Source: JANQJA01 sp040880285
GTDB taxonomy: Bacteria; Pseudomonadota; Gammaproteobacteria; Pseudomonadales; Azotimanducaceae
Reading direction: 5' to 3'
Length of the DNA stretch: 64,000 bases
Assembly (NCBI GenBank): GCA_040880285.1
Contig: JBBDIT010000070.1
Span: forward strand, 1-64,000
The first letter of the stretch is position 1. Each line of letters begins with the position of its first letter. Shown here piece after piece: positions 17,116 to 25,343 of the stretch. The translations under genes were made by a program, and so were the position numbers. Below the pieces are notes generated by a model, which did not search any database, was not told where the DNA came from, and was given only the letters and a program-made list of their open reading frames with translations.

Positions 17116-17784
17116 CTAAAGGATAGCCATAATTCCATACAGCACTACCGTCAAGGCAACACCACTGCCAATGACACCACCAACGCTGGCCATGGGGCCA
17201 GGCTTGCCGAAGATGCCGTTACCTTCAAGCAGCAGGATGATCAGCATGATCAGGCCAAGCGCTACGGGGCTCGCCATACCAATGGTACCGTGAAACATGT
17301 GAGCTGAAGACCCCATAAAAAACAGCATCGGAAGCGAGAACAACGTGTTGGTCCTCGACGCCAGTGCCGCCTTGGGTGCAGCGGCTGCAGCTTCCGGTAG
17401 CGCCTCACCGCCCTGTGCGACCTGGGTCGTCGACGCAATCACGATCTTCTGATTGGGCCAGATAATAAGCCAGACATTCAGGAACATCAGCGTACCGAGC
17501 GTGGCACCAACGGTGATATCAAACGTCAGGGCCTGATGTCGAAAAGCGAGCAGGACCACGCCGGTCAGAAACGTAAACATTGCACTCCAACGGAACCACC
17601 AAAGTGCTCGCGGCACCAGCTTTTGTACGGCACCGGCACGATGCGCGTCTTCTGCCTCCTTGAAATATTCTGTCTGAACGAAGTTGAAGTAGTACAGTAG
17701 TCCGATCCATGTCACACCGGTCAGAAAATGTCCCCACCTGAAAAGATAGTCCAGACCATTGGCTGAAAATAATGCGATATCCAT
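17116..17784 (-). CDS. PuuD-like integral membrane protein (urate hydroxylase N-terminal domain family)
   Basis: The 222-residue protein resembles the membrane domain of the cytochrome-c-linked urate hydroxylase PuuD. The opening LDYLFRWGHFLTGVTWIGLLYYFNFVQTEYF (residues about 11-41) is characteristic, with His19 and Trp26 in the first helix. Five or six hydrophobic segments follow. The C-terminal cytochrome c domain (CxxCH) of full PuuD is absent. An Ala-rich cytoplasmic stretch lies near residues 125-145. No purine-degradation gene is adjacent. It could be a heme-linked membrane component with another role; urate oxidation should not be assumed. Confidence 0.72.
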   Translation of the reverse strand: MDIALFSANGLDYLFRWGHFLTGVTWIGLLYYFNFVQTEYFKEAEDAHRAGAVQKLVPRALWWFRWSAMFTFLTGVVLLAFRHQALTFDITVGATLGTLMFLNVWLIIWPNQKIVIASTTQVAQGGEALPEAAAAAPKAALASRTNTLFSLPMLFFMGSSAHMFHGTIGMASPVALGLIMLIILLLEGNGIFGKPGPMASVGGVIGSGVALTVVLYGIMAIL

Positions 17785-18055
17785 GTGCGCCCTCTCTTTG
17801 TAAGTGTTGGTATAGTTAGGTTCCGGGTCTTAACCCCTGCTTTTTTATGGACTTACGCTAATTAACTCACGTATAGCCATGATAACATTGAATTTTTTGA
17901 AAAACTATTCCAAAACGATGCCTGATCGTCGAGTTCCGCGACCGGGCGACCTCGTTTGCGATCGTTCATTACAATACGCCACGCCTGTCTTGATGTCGAT
18001 CAACCTGCTTTCTGGAGTTTTTTGTACAATGAGACCTTTGATGATGAGGATTCCC

Positions 18056-18553
18056 ATGCGCCTGCGCCCTGTATTGACCTGCCTTACCTTCATCTGTGTG
18101 CTCAGCGCATGCCACTCATCTTCACGTATAGACACAGCCGTCACCCGCTGTTGTACTACAGTCGAGTACACGACATTTTCCGTAGCGGTCGAAAATGTCC
18201 CGGCCTTCCTTGGACCATTGATGGTCAGTAATTTCAGTGTCGCCTTCGCAAACCGGGGAATGCAACCGGTAGAGTCGGGTGCTGATCTACTCGTGACACT
18301 ACGTTACGAGCAAAGCAATCTTTCCCGGGAAGAACCCTATGATGATTTTGACGAGCGGATCACAACCGGTGATCCCATGCGTTTTATTGCCCGCATTGTA
18401 GTCGACATTAGAGACGCATCGACAAAAGAACTCGTGTGGTTAGGATACGTCCAACGACTTCACAATGTTGCCCCGGGCGACTACATGCATACTGGACCGG
18501 CTTCCATCTCAATTTACGAAGCCTTTACCGACTTACTGGAAGACTACCAATAG
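18056..18553 (+). CDS. Small lipoprotein, DUF4136-like
   Basis: A signal peptide with the lipobox LSAC leads into a domain of about 145 residues with alternating beta strands (YTTFSVAVENVPAF, ADLLVTLRYEQSN, ARIVVDIRDASTKELVWLGY). This resembles the DUF4136 group of outer-membrane lipoproteins. The start at 18056 has GAGGA 5 bases upstream; ATGs at 18029, 18041 and 18044 are also possible and would only lengthen the leader. The stop is 11 bases before the Usp gene start, so the two probably form an operon. Function unknown. Confidence 0.65.
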   Translation: MRLRPVLTCLTFICVLSACHSSSRIDTAVTRCCTTVEYTTFSVAVENVPAFLGPLMVSNFSVAFANRGMQPVESGADLLVTLRYEQSNLSREEPYDDFDERITTGDPMRFIARIVVDIRDASTKELVWLGYVQRLHNVAPGDYMHTGPASISIYEAFTDLLEDYQ

Positions 18554-18564
18554 CGAGACCTGCG

Positions 18565-19494
18565 ATGGACCGATTCAAAAACATCCTTTTCTTCGCCGAT
18601 GGCGCAAAGGGCGAGAAGAGTGCACTAATTGGCGCAATGGAACTGGCACAGCACAATAACGCGAGATTAACCATTCTTGCTGTGGTACCAGAGGTCAGCA
18701 CCAACGATGAGCGGCTAAGCCCATCGATCAAGAAACTCCAGACAGCTCTAATTTATGAACGCCGGGAGACCATCGATCAGTTGCTTTCAGGCACCTTGCC
18801 CGAAACAGACGCACCGAAAGTCGAGACGCTGGTCAAGGCCGGTGAAAAAGATTTCATTGAAGTCATCAAGACGGTCACTGATGGCAAATACGACCTTCTC
18901 GTCAAGTCTGTGGATCCCGCCGGGGCACTATCCCATGCCCTTTTCGGCAATCATGATCTGCGCTTACTACGCCAGTGCCCGTGCCCTGTATGGATTATCA
19001 AGCCGACACGGCGCAAGAACATCAGGACCATCCTTGCTGCTGTCGACCTGACGAAGCAAGAGGATTCAAGTCTCCGGCTCGCCAGTCGCATTGTCGGCAT
19101 CGCCAGCGGCGTGGCAGCAAAAGAGGGAGCCAGGCTCCATATACTGACAGCGTGGGACCAACCGGTTGATGCTTCCATCAAAAAAAGGATGGAAGTAGAG
19201 GCCTATGAGGAATTCACCAATCACTATAAGGACCAGATCAGGCGCCGATTTGAAAAATTAGTGGCCAACAACAGGCACAAGGCCACCGAGGACCACATCA
19301 TTCGAGGCAACCCCGAGAAAGCGATTACCCGATTTGTATCTGACTATGATGTCGATCTACTGGTAATGGGTACCTTATCGAGAAGCGGCATTCCAGGGCT
19401 CTTGATCGGCAACACCGCCGAACGTGTCTTGAATCAGGTGAACTGTTCCGTGCTCACCATGAAACCGGAGGGGTTTACCGCCACCATCAAGTAA
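18565..19494 (+). CDS. Tandem-domain universal stress protein (UspE-like)
   Basis: The 309-residue protein contains two Usp domains. The first (about 1-148) begins MDRFKNILFFADGAKGEKSA and the second (about 150-305) begins RRKNIRTILAAVDLT. The second ends with a clear ATP-binding signature, GTLSRSGIPGLLIGNTAERVL (residues about 272-292, G-2X-G-9X-G-S/T type). The first domain keeps only part of that motif (SHALFGNHDLRLLRQCPCPVWI). Cytosolic, expected in stress or stasis survival. Its stop overlaps the convergent amidohydrolase gene by 8 bases. Confidence 0.88.
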   Translation: MDRFKNILFFADGAKGEKSALIGAMELAQHNNARLTILAVVPEVSTNDERLSPSIKKLQTALIYERRETIDQLLSGTLPETDAPKVETLVKAGEKDFIEVIKTVTDGKYDLLVKSVDPAGALSHALFGNHDLRLLRQCPCPVWIIKPTRRKNIRTILAAVDLTKQEDSSLRLASRIVGIASGVAAKEGARLHILTAWDQPVDASIKKRMEVEAYEEFTNHYKDQIRRRFEKLVANNRHKATEDHIIRGNPEKAITRFVSDYDVDLLVMGTLSRSGIPGLLIGNTAERVLNQVNCSVLTMKPEGFTATIK

Positions 19495-20668
19495 TGCTCG
19501 CTCCCGGATGATCGTGCAGTGACGGATCGAGTCCTTGCCCCATCAGGTCGATAAAGTTATCCCGATAAAATTTCCGCACCGCGACTTCACTTACGCCCTC
19601 CAGTGCTTCATTGAAGCGCTTGAGTGGATTACGACCGCCCTCTACATGCGGAAAGTCCGAGGAAAAAAGGCACATATCCTCGCCGCAATTTTCAATAATC
19701 CAGCCCGTTGGCTCATGCGGATAGGGCGTGACACGAAACTGGCGTTTGGCGATCTCACTGGGTTTGTCGGACAATTTCTTGAGGCGTTCCTCGCCTTTGT
19801 AGAATGCTGCATAGCCAGAATCCAGGTATCGCATCCAACTCGGCACCCAGGATGCGCCCAGCTCTATCGCCCCGAACTTGAGCTCTGGAAAGCGGTCACA
19901 AACTCCGTCCAGAATCATGACTGACAGGGTCTGCCAGACGGCAATCGGTATGGCCATAAAGCTGGTGGATGTAAAATTTTCGTCGCCGCCATGGAAGTCT
20001 TTCACTCGCGGCAAACCGTTTTCATGATAAGCATCCTGCATCTTCTCTTCCCCGCCGACGTGGAACAGGATCGGCACACCCGCTTCCTGTGCGAGCCCCC
20101 AGACTGCATCAAAACCGATGTGGGACGGGGAGTGTCTGGCAGGACACCGGGAGGGAATCACCAGTGCCTTGCAGCCCATATCGATTGCTTCTCTGGCAAT
20201 CGCGGCCGCCTCGTTGATTTCCACCAGTGGTACATAGCCGGTAGCGAGCAACCGCCGATCGACCTGACAAAAATCCGTCATCATCCGATTATGAGCGCGC
20301 GCGGAGGCAAGGGCCAGTTCGCTATCCCCGGTATGTTCGAGGCCATAATTTGAAAGTGCGGTGGTGGTGAAGACCAACTGACTGGTAAAACCCAGAAGAT
20401 CCAGTGCTTTTGGTCGGTCTTCCTTGCGGAATGAACCGAGGGCCTGGTAGTTTTTACGCAGCAAGAGGTTTTCTTCGTCACCGGCCCTGAAGCCCGGGTC
20501 TTCCTGCATTGAGACGACCTGCCCGACCCAGTCAGGCAGCTGCTTCGGTGTGGTCCTTTCAGACAGGGCATCCTTGAAGCGGTCTTCGACATACTCGGTA
20601 ATCTTGCCCGGCAGCTCCATCACGTGTGAATCGGCATCATGCACTGTCCTGTTTTCTACATAAGCCAT
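19487..20668 (-). CDS. Amidohydrolase-2 family metal-dependent hydrolase
   Basis: The 393-residue protein has the TIM-barrel Amidohydro_2 pattern: DADSHVMELP near the N-terminus (metal site 1), a central FHVGG with metal His (about 197), and SSDFPHVEGGRNP near the C-terminus supplying the catalytic Asp. Family members are decarboxylases or hydrolases of aromatic acids and lactones (ACMSD/LigW-like). The specific substrate cannot be read. It starts at ATG 20668, downstream of groEL but separated from it by a strong terminator. Confidence 0.82.
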   Translation of the reverse strand: MAYVENRTVHDADSHVMELPGKITEYVEDRFKDALSERTTPKQLPDWVGQVVSMQEDPGFRAGDEENLLLRKNYQALGSFRKEDRPKALDLLGFTSQLVFTTTALSNYGLEHTGDSELALASARAHNRMMTDFCQVDRRLLATGYVPLVEINEAAAIAREAIDMGCKALVIPSRCPARHSPSHIGFDAVWGLAQEAGVPILFHVGGEEKMQDAYHENGLPRVKDFHGGDENFTSTSFMAIPIAVWQTLSVMILDGVCDRFPELKFGAIELGASWVPSWMRYLDSGYAAFYKGEERLKKLSDKPSEIAKRQFRVTPYPHEPTGWIIENCGEDMCLFSSDFPHVEGGRNPLKRFNEALEGVSEVAVRKFYRDNFIDLMGQGLDPSLHDHPGASIT

Positions 20669-20737
20669 CCTGACTCACTCCCCCTTCGACCCGGCACAAG
20701 TCCCAAGGATAATTACAAATGCCACTCGTTGCACGCC

Positions 20738-20776
20738 AAAAAAAACCCCGGTTCGTTTCCGAGCCGGGGTTTTTTA
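20738..20776. terminator. Bidirectional intrinsic terminator after groEL
   Basis: A GC-rich stem (CCCCGGTTCG with CGAGCCGGGG, one wobble) with a 4-base loop is flanked by an A run on one side and a T run on the other. It lies about 45 bases beyond the groEL stop and isolates groESL from the amidohydrolase gene. Confidence 0.85.
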
Positions 20777-20819
20777 TCAAACGAGGGTTATCGACTGACT
20801 TCCTTGAGCGGGGCGATGA

Positions 20820-22472
20820 TTACATCATGCCGCCCATGCCACCCATGCCACCCATGCCACCCATATCAGGCATTGCAGGGCCACCTGAGTTCTCTTCCTC
20901 GACATCTGCGATCATACACTCGGTCGTGATCATCAGACCCGCGACAGAGGCTGCCGCTTGCAGCGCGATACGTGTAACCTTGGCAGGATCCGGCAGACCA
21001 AACTTGATCATATCGCCGTATTCACCAGTAGCCGCGTTGTAACCTTCGTGGCCTTTCATCCTCTTGACCTTATCGACCACCACGCTCGCTTCTTCACCGG
21101 AGTTGGTAACGATTTGTCGCATGGGTGCTTCCATTGCCTTGTACAGCAACTTGATGCCCATGTTCTGGTCCTCATTGTCACCAACAAGAGCTTCGACGGC
21201 TTGCAACGCACGAATGAGGGCAACACCACCACCAGGCACAATACCTTCTTCAACGGCGGCGCGAGTTGAATGCAACGCATCTTCGACACGTGCCTTCTTC
21301 TCTTTCATTTCCACCTCAGTTGCGGCACCAACCTTGATGACCGCAACACCGCCAGCCAGTTTAGCAACTCGCTCTTGCAGCTTCTCACGATCATAGTCGG
21401 AAGACGTGTCTTCGATCTGGGTACGGATCTGGTTGACGCGCGCTTCGATATCGTCAGACTTGCCGGCACCATCTACGATGGTCGTGTTTTCCTTGGTCAA
21501 AGAGACACGTTTAGCCTGGCCCAAATCGTCCAGCGTCGCGCCTTCCAGAGAAAGGCCGACTTCTTCCGAAATCACCGTACCACCGGTCAAGGTAGCAATG
21601 TCCTGCAGCATTTCCTTACGACGGTCACCAAAGCCAGGGGCCTTGGCCGCTGCAACTTTTACAATACCACGCATGTTGTTGACCACCAGGGTCGCCAGCG
21701 CTTCGCCTTCAACGTCTTCAGCGATAACCATTAGCGGTTTACCGGACTTGGCGACGGATTCCAGTATCGGCAACATGTCGCGAATATTGGAGATTTTCTT
21801 GTCAAACAACAGGATGTAAGGCTCTTCCAACTCAGCCGCCATGCTTTCCTGATTGTTGATGAAGTAAGCAGAGAGATAGCCACGATCGAACTGCATACCT
21901 TCAACAACGTCCAGTTCATTTTCAAGGCCGGTGCCTTCCTCAACAGTGATGACACCTTCTTTACCCACCTTGTCCATGGCTTCAGCGATAATATCACCGA
22001 CCGCATGGTCGCTGTTGGCAGAAACACTACCAACCTGGGCGATCATCTTGGAATCAGTACAGGGCTGGGAGAGTTTACGAATTTCGGCTGTGGCGGCGAT
22101 TACCGCCTTATCAATGCCGCGCTTCAAGTCCATCGGATTCATGCCTGCCGCAATCGCTTTGAGGCCCTCGTTCAAGATAGCCTGGGCCAGAACCGTGGCG
22201 GTAGTGGTACCATCACCAGCCTCGTCGGAAGTCTGTGACGCAACTGCCTTGACCATTTGTGCGCCCATGTTTTCAAACTTGTCTTTGAGCTCGATTTCCT
22301 TGGCAACCGACACACCATCTTTAGTAACTGTCGGTGCACCATATGATTTATCGAGCACGACATTGCGGCCCTTGGGTCCCAACGTTACTCTCACCGCGTC
22401 AGCCAGGATATTGACACCCTTAAGCATGCGTTGACGCGCTGGATCACCAAACTTTACGTCTTTAGCTGTCAT
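20820..22472 (-). CDS. groEL: Chaperonin GroEL (Hsp60)
   Basis: The 550-residue protein is the 14-mer ATP-driven folding chamber subunit. It shows the ATP-binding DGTTTATVLA (about 87) with catalytic Asp, the GPKGRNVVLDKSYGAPTVTKDG nucleotide loop (split: about 31-52), and the C-terminal Gly-Gly-Met repeat tail. It lies 51 bases downstream of groES, and both are controlled from the CIRCE/heat-shock promoter region at 22933-22987. Nothing unusual in sequence; one copy is seen in the window. Confidence 0.98.
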   Translation of the reverse strand: MTAKDVKFGDPARQRMLKGVNILADAVRVTLGPKGRNVVLDKSYGAPTVTKDGVSVAKEIELKDKFENMGAQMVKAVASQTSDEAGDGTTTATVLAQAILNEGLKAIAAGMNPMDLKRGIDKAVIAATAEIRKLSQPCTDSKMIAQVGSVSANSDHAVGDIIAEAMDKVGKEGVITVEEGTGLENELDVVEGMQFDRGYLSAYFINNQESMAAELEEPYILLFDKKISNIRDMLPILESVAKSGKPLMVIAEDVEGEALATLVVNNMRGIVKVAAAKAPGFGDRRKEMLQDIATLTGGTVISEEVGLSLEGATLDDLGQAKRVSLTKENTTIVDGAGKSDDIEARVNQIRTQIEDTSSDYDREKLQERVAKLAGGVAVIKVGAATEVEMKEKKARVEDALHSTRAAVEEGIVPGGGVALIRALQAVEALVGDNEDQNMGIKLLYKAMEAPMRQIVTNSGEEASVVVDKVKRMKGHEGYNAATGEYGDMIKFGLPDPAKVTRIALQAAASVAGLMITTECMIADVEEENSGGPAMPDMGGMGGMGGMGGMM

Positions 22473-22523
22473 ATTAATTGTCCTTTAACTCTAAATTGTT
22501 ACTTCTCACTTGGCTTACAAGGC

Positions 22524-22811
22524 TTACTCGATAACGCCAAATACCTCGTTCTCAGTCATGATGAGCAATTCTTCGCCATCAATTGTGACGGTGCTACCGG
22601 CATACTGACCAAACAGGACCTTGTCCCCGGCCTTAAGATCGACAACCTGAACGGAGCCGTTATCCAGCTTCTTACCGGGACCCACCGCGAGAACTTCGCC
22701 CTGGGATGGCTTTTCAGCAGCTGAACCGGGGAGCACAATGCCACCGGCAGTTTTTGTTTCTTCTTCCGTGCGACGAACTACCACACGATCTTGCAATGGA
22801 CGGATACTCAT
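22524..22811 (-). CDS. groES: Co-chaperonin GroES (Hsp10)
   Basis: The 95-residue heptameric lid of GroEL. The start at ATG 22811 gives the standard MSIRPLQDRVVVRR N-terminus and has GGGAG upstream. The mobile loop (EEETKTAGGIVLPGSAAEKP, residues 16-35) and the GDKVLFGQYAG motif are intact. First gene of the groESL operon. Confidence 0.97.
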   Translation of the reverse strand: MSIRPLQDRVVVRRTEEETKTAGGIVLPGSAAEKPSQGEVLAVGPGKKLDNGSVQVVDLKAGDKVLFGQYAGSTVTIDGEELLIMTENEVFGVIE

Positions 22812-22932
22812 TGTTGTCTCCCATTTCTGGTGCAAACACCGGGTTCCGTTGTTTTCCCGGGTTTGGTACATCAGTCAAACCAAGCTAACATCCCTCGTTG
22901 AACGCCTTGATTTTCAAGGCTTCCAGGGACAG

Positions 22933-22959
22933 TTAGCACTCTCCTTCGTGGAGTGCTAA
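22933..22959 (-). promoter_or_regulatory. CIRCE operator (HrcA binding site)
   Basis: The perfect inverted repeat TTAGCACTC - 9 bases - GAGTGCTAA is the canonical CIRCE element. It lies about 120 bases upstream of groES, overlapping the expected transcription start. HrcA, encoded elsewhere, should repress groESL here. Confidence 0.95.
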
Positions 22960-22961
22960 TG

Positions 22962-22987
22962 ATAGGGGCGAATATTTAAGTTTCAAG
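22962..22987 (-). promoter_or_regulatory. Sigma-32-like heat-shock promoter of groESL
   Basis: On the minus strand CTTGAAA (22981-22987) and CCCCTAT (22962-22968) are 12 bases apart, close to the sigma-32 consensus. Transcription would start inside the CIRCE element just downstream. Confidence 0.6.
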
Positions 22988-23028
22988 GGGTCTTTGGAAG
23001 AAATTTGGCGTCAACAGGAGGTCAGGGG

Positions 23029-23334
23029 GTGGCAACCACCATAGAGGCGGTCAGGGAGCAGGTATTCAAGGTGGTCTTGAGTATCCCCCATGGCCAGGTC
23101 ACCACTTATGGACAGGTCGCCAGCCTGGCGGGAGTACCCAACCAACCTCGGCTGGTGGGCAAGATTCTGTCCAGGCTACCACAAGATACGCGTCTGCCAT
23201 GGCACAGGGTCATCAATAGCCAGGGCAGGATATCCAATCCCGACCCACACCGCCAGCAAGCCAGGCTTGAGCGTGAAGGCGTTACCCTCGTCAATGGCCG
23301 CGTCAGCCTGAAGCATTATGGGTGGCAGCCCTGA
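23029..23334 (+). CDS. Alkyltransferase-like protein (ATL/YbaZ-type MGMT homologue)
   Basis: The 101-residue protein corresponds to the DNA-binding domain of O6-alkylguanine alkyltransferase. The acceptor Cys of the PCHRV motif is Trp here (PWHRVINSQG), so it should bind damaged guanine without repairing it and hand the lesion to nucleotide excision repair, as described for ATL proteins. The helix-turn-helix region HGQVTTYGQVASLAG is intact. The GTG at 23029 was chosen because AGGAGG lies 7 bases upstream (23016-23021). It is divergent from groES; its stop lies in a 20-bp tandem repeat. Confidence 0.88.
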   Translation: MATTIEAVREQVFKVVLSIPHGQVTTYGQVASLAGVPNQPRLVGKILSRLPQDTRLPWHRVINSQGRISNPDPHRQQARLEREGVTLVNGRVSLKHYGWQP

Positions 23335-23393
23335 GCGGATAACAGCCCTGAGCGGCGATTAACAGCCCTGAGCGGCGATTAACAGCCCTGAGG
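23326..23393. repeat. Tandem 20-bp repeat across two convergent stop codons
   Basis: The unit CAGCCCTGAGCGGCGATTAA occurs as two perfect copies (23343-23362, 23363-23382), preceded by a 17-base shortened copy (23326-23342) and followed by a partial one (23383-23393). The first copy carries the stop of the alkyltransferase-like gene; the third carries the stop of ampG. It looks like slippage duplication of the gene-end region. Confidence 0.9.
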
Positions 23394-24752
23394 CGTGTTT
23401 CCTGGCCTCTGCGACTTCTCATGGCGCATTAACAAGAGCACCAGCAGGATGGCTGGTATACCGATTACCGCGGCAAACACGAAAAAGACCAGATAGCCCT
23501 CGCTGTCGACAATAATCCCCGAGAAGCCACTGATAAATTTCCCTGGCAGGGTCATCAGGGAACTGAACAGCGCATATTGTGTTGCCGTATAGGCTCTGTT
23601 AGTCAAACTTGAGAGATAAGCCACAAAGCTTGTGGCGGCAAATCCCCCCGAGAGGTTATCGGCACTGATCACAATCGCCAGGTACAAGACTTGAGGGTCC
23701 AGCACAGATAAGCAGGCGAACAAGAGATTAGTCGAAGCGACCGCAATCGCACCGATAAGCAGCGGCCTGAATATGCCCCACTTTACGACCAGGACACCAC
23801 AGATGATCGACCCGGCAATCGACATGAAGAAGCCGAATATCTTGGCAACATTAGCAATTTCCGTCAGGCTGTAGCCCATATCCAGATAGAATGGATTGGC
23901 CATAATACCCATGGCAATGTCACTTAATCGAAAGACCGCGATAAACAGCAGTACAACCAGCGCAAACCGCCCACTCCGCTGAAAGAATTCAACGAACGGA
24001 CAGATGACCGCTCCGATAAACCAGGCCTGGATTCCCCGCAGCCACGCCGCCTGATGCTGTGATCGGAGCATAAAGTCCAATACGCGTTGTTCGGACTGGT
24101 ATGCGAGCTGCCTATGCTCATGGTCTGGTTCCCGTATCAGTAGGACGGTGACCATGCCAACCCCCATCAACAGTGCCATAAGTTGGTAGGCAACGACCCA
24201 ATTCAAGTACTCTGCCAGGTAAAGTGCTCCTGCGCCGGCTGCGAGCAACCCGACCCGGTAGCCAAAAATATAGGTAGCCGCCATGGCACCCTGGTACTCA
24301 TCGATAACAGCCTCAATGCGGTAGGCATCGATGGCGATATCCTGAGTGGCCGAGGAAAATGCGACCAGCAAGGCAACCACGGCAAACAACGCGAGATTAT
24401 CAAAGCCAACCAACGCCATGGTGAAAAGCCCGATCGCAATGCCAACCTGGCCGGTGAGTATCCATCCCCGACGCTGCCCGAGCCTCGATACCAGTGGTAT
24501 CCTGGCACGATCCACAATTGGCGCCCATAACACCTTGATCGAATAGGTGATTCCAATCCACGCAAAAAATCCGATAGCGGTTCGGGACACGCCTTCATAT
24601 CGCAACCAGGCGGTCAATGTCGAGAATACCAACAGGAAAGGCAAGCCGGCCGAAAACCCGAGGAATGCCATCGCAATGACTCGCGGGTGCGAATAGATGA
24701 GTATGGCCTCGCGCCAGGTGGGGGCTTGCGCCCGGGATGAGGCGTCCGTCAT
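23379..24752 (-). CDS. ampG: AmpG-type muropeptide permease (MFS)
   Basis: This inner-membrane transporter imports anhydro-muropeptides for cell-wall recycling. The 457-residue MFS protein has about 12 membrane helices. The opening matches AmpG (SHPRVIAMAFLGFSAGLPFLLVFSTLTAWL, residues about 22-51), as do DIAIDAYRIE and the SADNLSGGFAATSFVAYLSSL region. The start is ATG 24752 or GTG 24755. The stop lies in a tandem repeat. Start and yajQ stop are 11 bases apart, so yajQ-ampG may be cotranscribed. AmpD and AmpE are encoded about 8 kb away; no ampR or ampC is in the window. Confidence 0.9.
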   Translation of the reverse strand: MTDASSRAQAPTWREAILIYSHPRVIAMAFLGFSAGLPFLLVFSTLTAWLRYEGVSRTAIGFFAWIGITYSIKVLWAPIVDRARIPLVSRLGQRRGWILTGQVGIAIGLFTMALVGFDNLALFAVVALLVAFSSATQDIAIDAYRIEAVIDEYQGAMAATYIFGYRVGLLAAGAGALYLAEYLNWVVAYQLMALLMGVGMVTVLLIREPDHEHRQLAYQSEQRVLDFMLRSQHQAAWLRGIQAWFIGAVICPFVEFFQRSGRFALVVLLFIAVFRLSDIAMGIMANPFYLDMGYSLTEIANVAKIFGFFMSIAGSIICGVLVVKWGIFRPLLIGAIAVASTNLLFACLSVLDPQVLYLAIVISADNLSGGFAATSFVAYLSSLTNRAYTATQYALFSSLMTLPGKFISGFSGIIVDSEGYLVFFVFAAVIGIPAILLVLLLMRHEKSQRPGNTPQGC

Positions 24753-24763
24753 CACAACATCAT

Positions 24764-25246
24764 TCAGTCGCGGAAGTTAATGTACTGTAGTGGCAGGTCT
24801 ATCTTGCTGTCTTTCAACATCGAGATCACGGCCTGCAGATCATCACGTTTCTTGCCGGTAACCCGGACCTTCTCGCCCTGGATCGCAGACTGAACCTTCA
24901 TTTTCTCATCCTTGATCATTTTGACGATCTTACGTGCAAGATCAGCGTCGATACCCTGGCGGACAATCACTGTCTGATTCACATGCTTACCGCTTGTAAG
25001 GGGCTCTTTGACCTCCAGCACCTTGATATCGATGCCACGCTTGACCAGTTTGTTCTGCAGAATGTCGAGCATCTGCGCAAGCTGGAAGTCCGCCTCTGCC
25101 GTCATTTGGACTTCAGCCTCATTTCGCACAATCTTTGCGTCAATGCCTTTGAAATCAAACCTTGTGCCTATCTCACGATTTGCCTGGTCCACCGCATTAT
25201 TGACTTCCGCCAGATCCACTTCAGAGACTACATCAAATGATGGCAT
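24764..25246 (-). CDS. yajQ: YajQ-family nucleotide-binding protein
   Basis: The 160-residue protein has the full YajQ pattern: MPSFDVVSEVDLAEVNNAVDQ at the start, RFDFKG, and the C-terminal KRDDLQAVI followed by LQYINFRD. The fold is two ferredoxin-like repeats. Homologues bind cyclic di-GMP, tRNA or GTP and act as regulators in some pathogens; the role here is unknown. Divergent from the receiver-GGDEF gene. Confidence 0.96.
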   Translation of the reverse strand: MPSFDVVSEVDLAEVNNAVDQANREIGTRFDFKGIDAKIVRNEAEVQMTAEADFQLAQMLDILQNKLVKRGIDIKVLEVKEPLTSGKHVNQTVIVRQGIDADLARKIVKMIKDEKMKVQSAIQGEKVRVTGKKRDDLQAVISMLKDSKIDLPLQYINFRD

Positions 25247-25343
25247 GTCTATTTACCTCCACATTCTTTACAATGCGCTTGTCGACCAACCCGGTCACCT
25301 GCACTAATGATATTCGTTTTTAACCGGTATTGATAACTGCACT

